Positions 63,034-64,000 of a stretch of 64,000 nt of DNA are shown in pieces (the stretch's first letter is position 1; each line of letters begins with the position of its first letter). The notes under the pieces are model-generated. The model ran no database searches. It saw only the letters and a list, made by a program, of their open reading frames with translations, and was not told where the DNA came from. Position numbers and translations under genes: made by a program. The DNA is from an uncultured Candidatus Actinomarina sp. (GTDB lineage Bacteria; Actinomycetota; Acidimicrobiia; Actinomarinales; Actinomarinaceae): contig CACODT010000001.1 in the NCBI GenBank assembly GCA_902626065.1, positions 20,986-84,985 on the forward strand. The letters run 5' to 3'.

Positions 63034-63696
63034 ATGAAAGTTAAATTAATAAGTTATTCAAAACCAACTGAAGCTATAGAAGATTCAGGAATCGATGATG
63101 CTCAAGAACTTGTTGCTTTTTGTGCAAGAGTGTCAAATCCATCAAACCAATTGAACACTGAAACTAGCGAAAAATTAATAAAATATCTTATTCAAAATGC
63201 TCATTGGTCTCCATTAGAAATGGTAAGTGCTTGTTTAGAAATTGAAACTACCAGGGATATTGCGAGACAGATTCTTCGTCATAGATCTTTTAGTTTTCAA
63301 GAATTTAGTCAAAGATATGCAAATCCTGTAGAGGATTTAGAATTTGTAATCCGAGAAGCTAGATTACAAGACCCTAAAAATAGACAAAATTCTATAGAAA
63401 CTGAAGACCAAAAGATAATAGAAGAATGGGAAAATTTACAAAGAGAATTAATTAATAATGCTTCTAAAGCATACAATTGGGCAATTGAAAATGGAATAGC
63501 AAAGGAACAAGCAAGATCCGTATTACCTGAGGGAAATACCGTAAGTCGAATTTATATGAATGGAACCTTAAGGAGTTGGATCCATTATATACAACTAAGA
63601 GAATCTAATGGTACGCAAAAAGAGCATATGGAAATTGCAAATGCATGCGCAACAGTAATAAATAAAATCTTTCCTATGGGTAAAAATTTAGTTTAA
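63034..63696 (+). CDS. thyX: FAD-dependent thymidylate synthase ThyX
   Basis: 220 residues. The ThyX motif RHRSFSFQEFSQRYA near 88-102 matches R-H-R-x7-S. The second half has ARSVLPEGNTVSRIYMNGTLRSW near 164-186, with the dUMP-binding Arg and Ser. It uses methylene-tetrahydrofolate and FADH2. A single ATG start with a near -10 box. Confidence 0.97.
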   Translation: MKVKLISYSKPTEAIEDSGIDDAQELVAFCARVSNPSNQLNTETSEKLIKYLIQNAHWSPLEMVSACLEIETTRDIARQILRHRSFSFQEFSQRYANPVEDLEFVIREARLQDPKNRQNSIETEDQKIIEEWENLQRELINNASKAYNWAIENGIAKEQARSVLPEGNTVSRIYMNGTLRSWIHYIQLRESNGTQKEHMEIANACATVINKIFPMGKNLV

Positions 63697-63902
63697 CTAT
63701 CCAATTTATATTTGAATATTAAATATTCATCTGTAACTTCAAATTCCGAATCTGAAATAATCATATAATCTTGATAATCTAACTCAGCCTGTTTTATGAA
63801 TTGCATTCTTTCATCGCCTCCAACTGGTGGCATGGGCCTATCTTTTACAGCATCTGCTCTTTGCTTAAATCTTTTTATAAATTCTTCTACGTTAAAAGAC
63901 AT
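63693..63902 (-). CDS. Small conserved-looking cytoplasmic protein, unknown
   Basis: 69 residues. N-terminal FIKRFKQRADAVKDRPMPPVGG (split around basic and Pro-rich parts) and then a helix and strands. It looks like a small soluble actinobacterial protein, but I cannot name a family. It overlaps thyX by 4 bp at the 3' ends. Confidence 0.65.
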   Translation of the reverse strand: MSFNVEEFIKRFKQRADAVKDRPMPPVGGDERMQFIKQAELDYQDYMIISDSEFEVTDEYLIFKYKLDS

Positions 63903-63915
63903 AAATAAATAATAA

Positions 63916-64000
63916 CTATTTTGTAAGTAAAGTGTTTATTTCGTTTTTGAGCTGTTGAGTTTTTTTAATTTTAATTGACTTTAGCTCTAGTAATTTGATC
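63916..64000 (-). CDS. C-terminal end of a gene truncated by the window edge
   Basis: An open frame on the minus strand enters from the right edge and ends with TAG at 63916-63918. The visible 27 residues are helical and Lys/Leu-rich (...LKNEINTLLTK). The product cannot be identified. It is upstream of the 69-residue gene, 13 nt away. Confidence 0.5.
   Translation of the reverse strand, partial: IKLLELKSIKIKKTQQLKNEINTLLTK

Overview
The window looks like a piece of a very compact, AT-rich actinobacterial chromosome. The marine Acidimicrobiia lineage of 'Candidatus Actinomarina' is my best guess. This rests on actinobacterial gene neighbourhoods and proteins (FtsR/GarA/DUF151/MerR; cmk-rluB-scpB-scpA-xerD-pyrG; PafB-PafC-TatA-TatC-HelY; a DUF4193 protein; ThyX) combined with strongly A/T-biased codons and almost no intergenic DNA. 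The taxon is an inference, because no search was run. No stretch above 300 bases lacks a gene, and I see no insertion sequence, prophage, CRISPR array or long repeat.

Layout. 1-1566: 3' part of a 23S rRNA gene, 5S rRNA and the only canonical intrinsic terminator at an operon end. 1.6-7.4 kb: tandem paralogous membrane proteins, an MBL hydrolase, a divergent gamma-glutamyltransferase-like protein, SURF1, an alpha/beta hydrolase and adenosine deaminase. 7.4-17.5 kb (minus strand): an oligopeptide ABC transporter (SBP-OppB-OppC-OppD-OppF) running into pgsA, garA, ftsR, dacA, a DUF151 nuclease, a MerR regulator and a small nuclease-like protein. 17.7-28.6 kb: der, ispH, cmk, rluB, scpB, scpA, an HD protein, xerD, pyrG, nadK, rhomboid, HAD phosphatase, GNAT and DUF4193. 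28.6-38.1 kb: DagK, HelY, TatC, a TatA-like miniprotein, PafC, PafB, ferredoxin, TrmI, three small membrane proteins in a stop/start-overlap chain, an AI-2E-type permease and an acyltransferase. 38.2-43.5 kb: TrmL, YajQ, DCC oxidoreductase, MsrB, CDF transporter, glutaredoxin, GuaC, a LON-domain protein, an amidotransferase and tRNA-Leu. 43.5-58.5 kb (minus strand): secG, gpmA, tpiA, pgk, rapZ, uvrC, uvrA, uvrB, coaE, rpsA and polA. 58.6-64 kb: tRNA-Leu(CAA), membrane proteins, YgfZ-like, CcdA, Nth, EamA, ThyX and the 3' end of one more gene.

The genes are mostly housekeeping: nucleotide synthesis, excision repair, glycolysis, chromosome segregation, envelope, redox repair, and nutrient uptake by peptide import and nucleoside salvage. 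The most distinctive signals concern expression and compaction. Many first genes have a -10-like TANNNT hexamer 5-7 nt before the start codon, which predicts leaderless mRNAs. Every convergent gene pair overlaps or nearly does. There are genes below 60 codons (TatA-like; 50- and 29-residue proteins), a probable ATT start that restores a signal peptide to DacA, and a tRNA-Leu with the rare anticodon AAG. I did not find a convincing new defence or mobile system.
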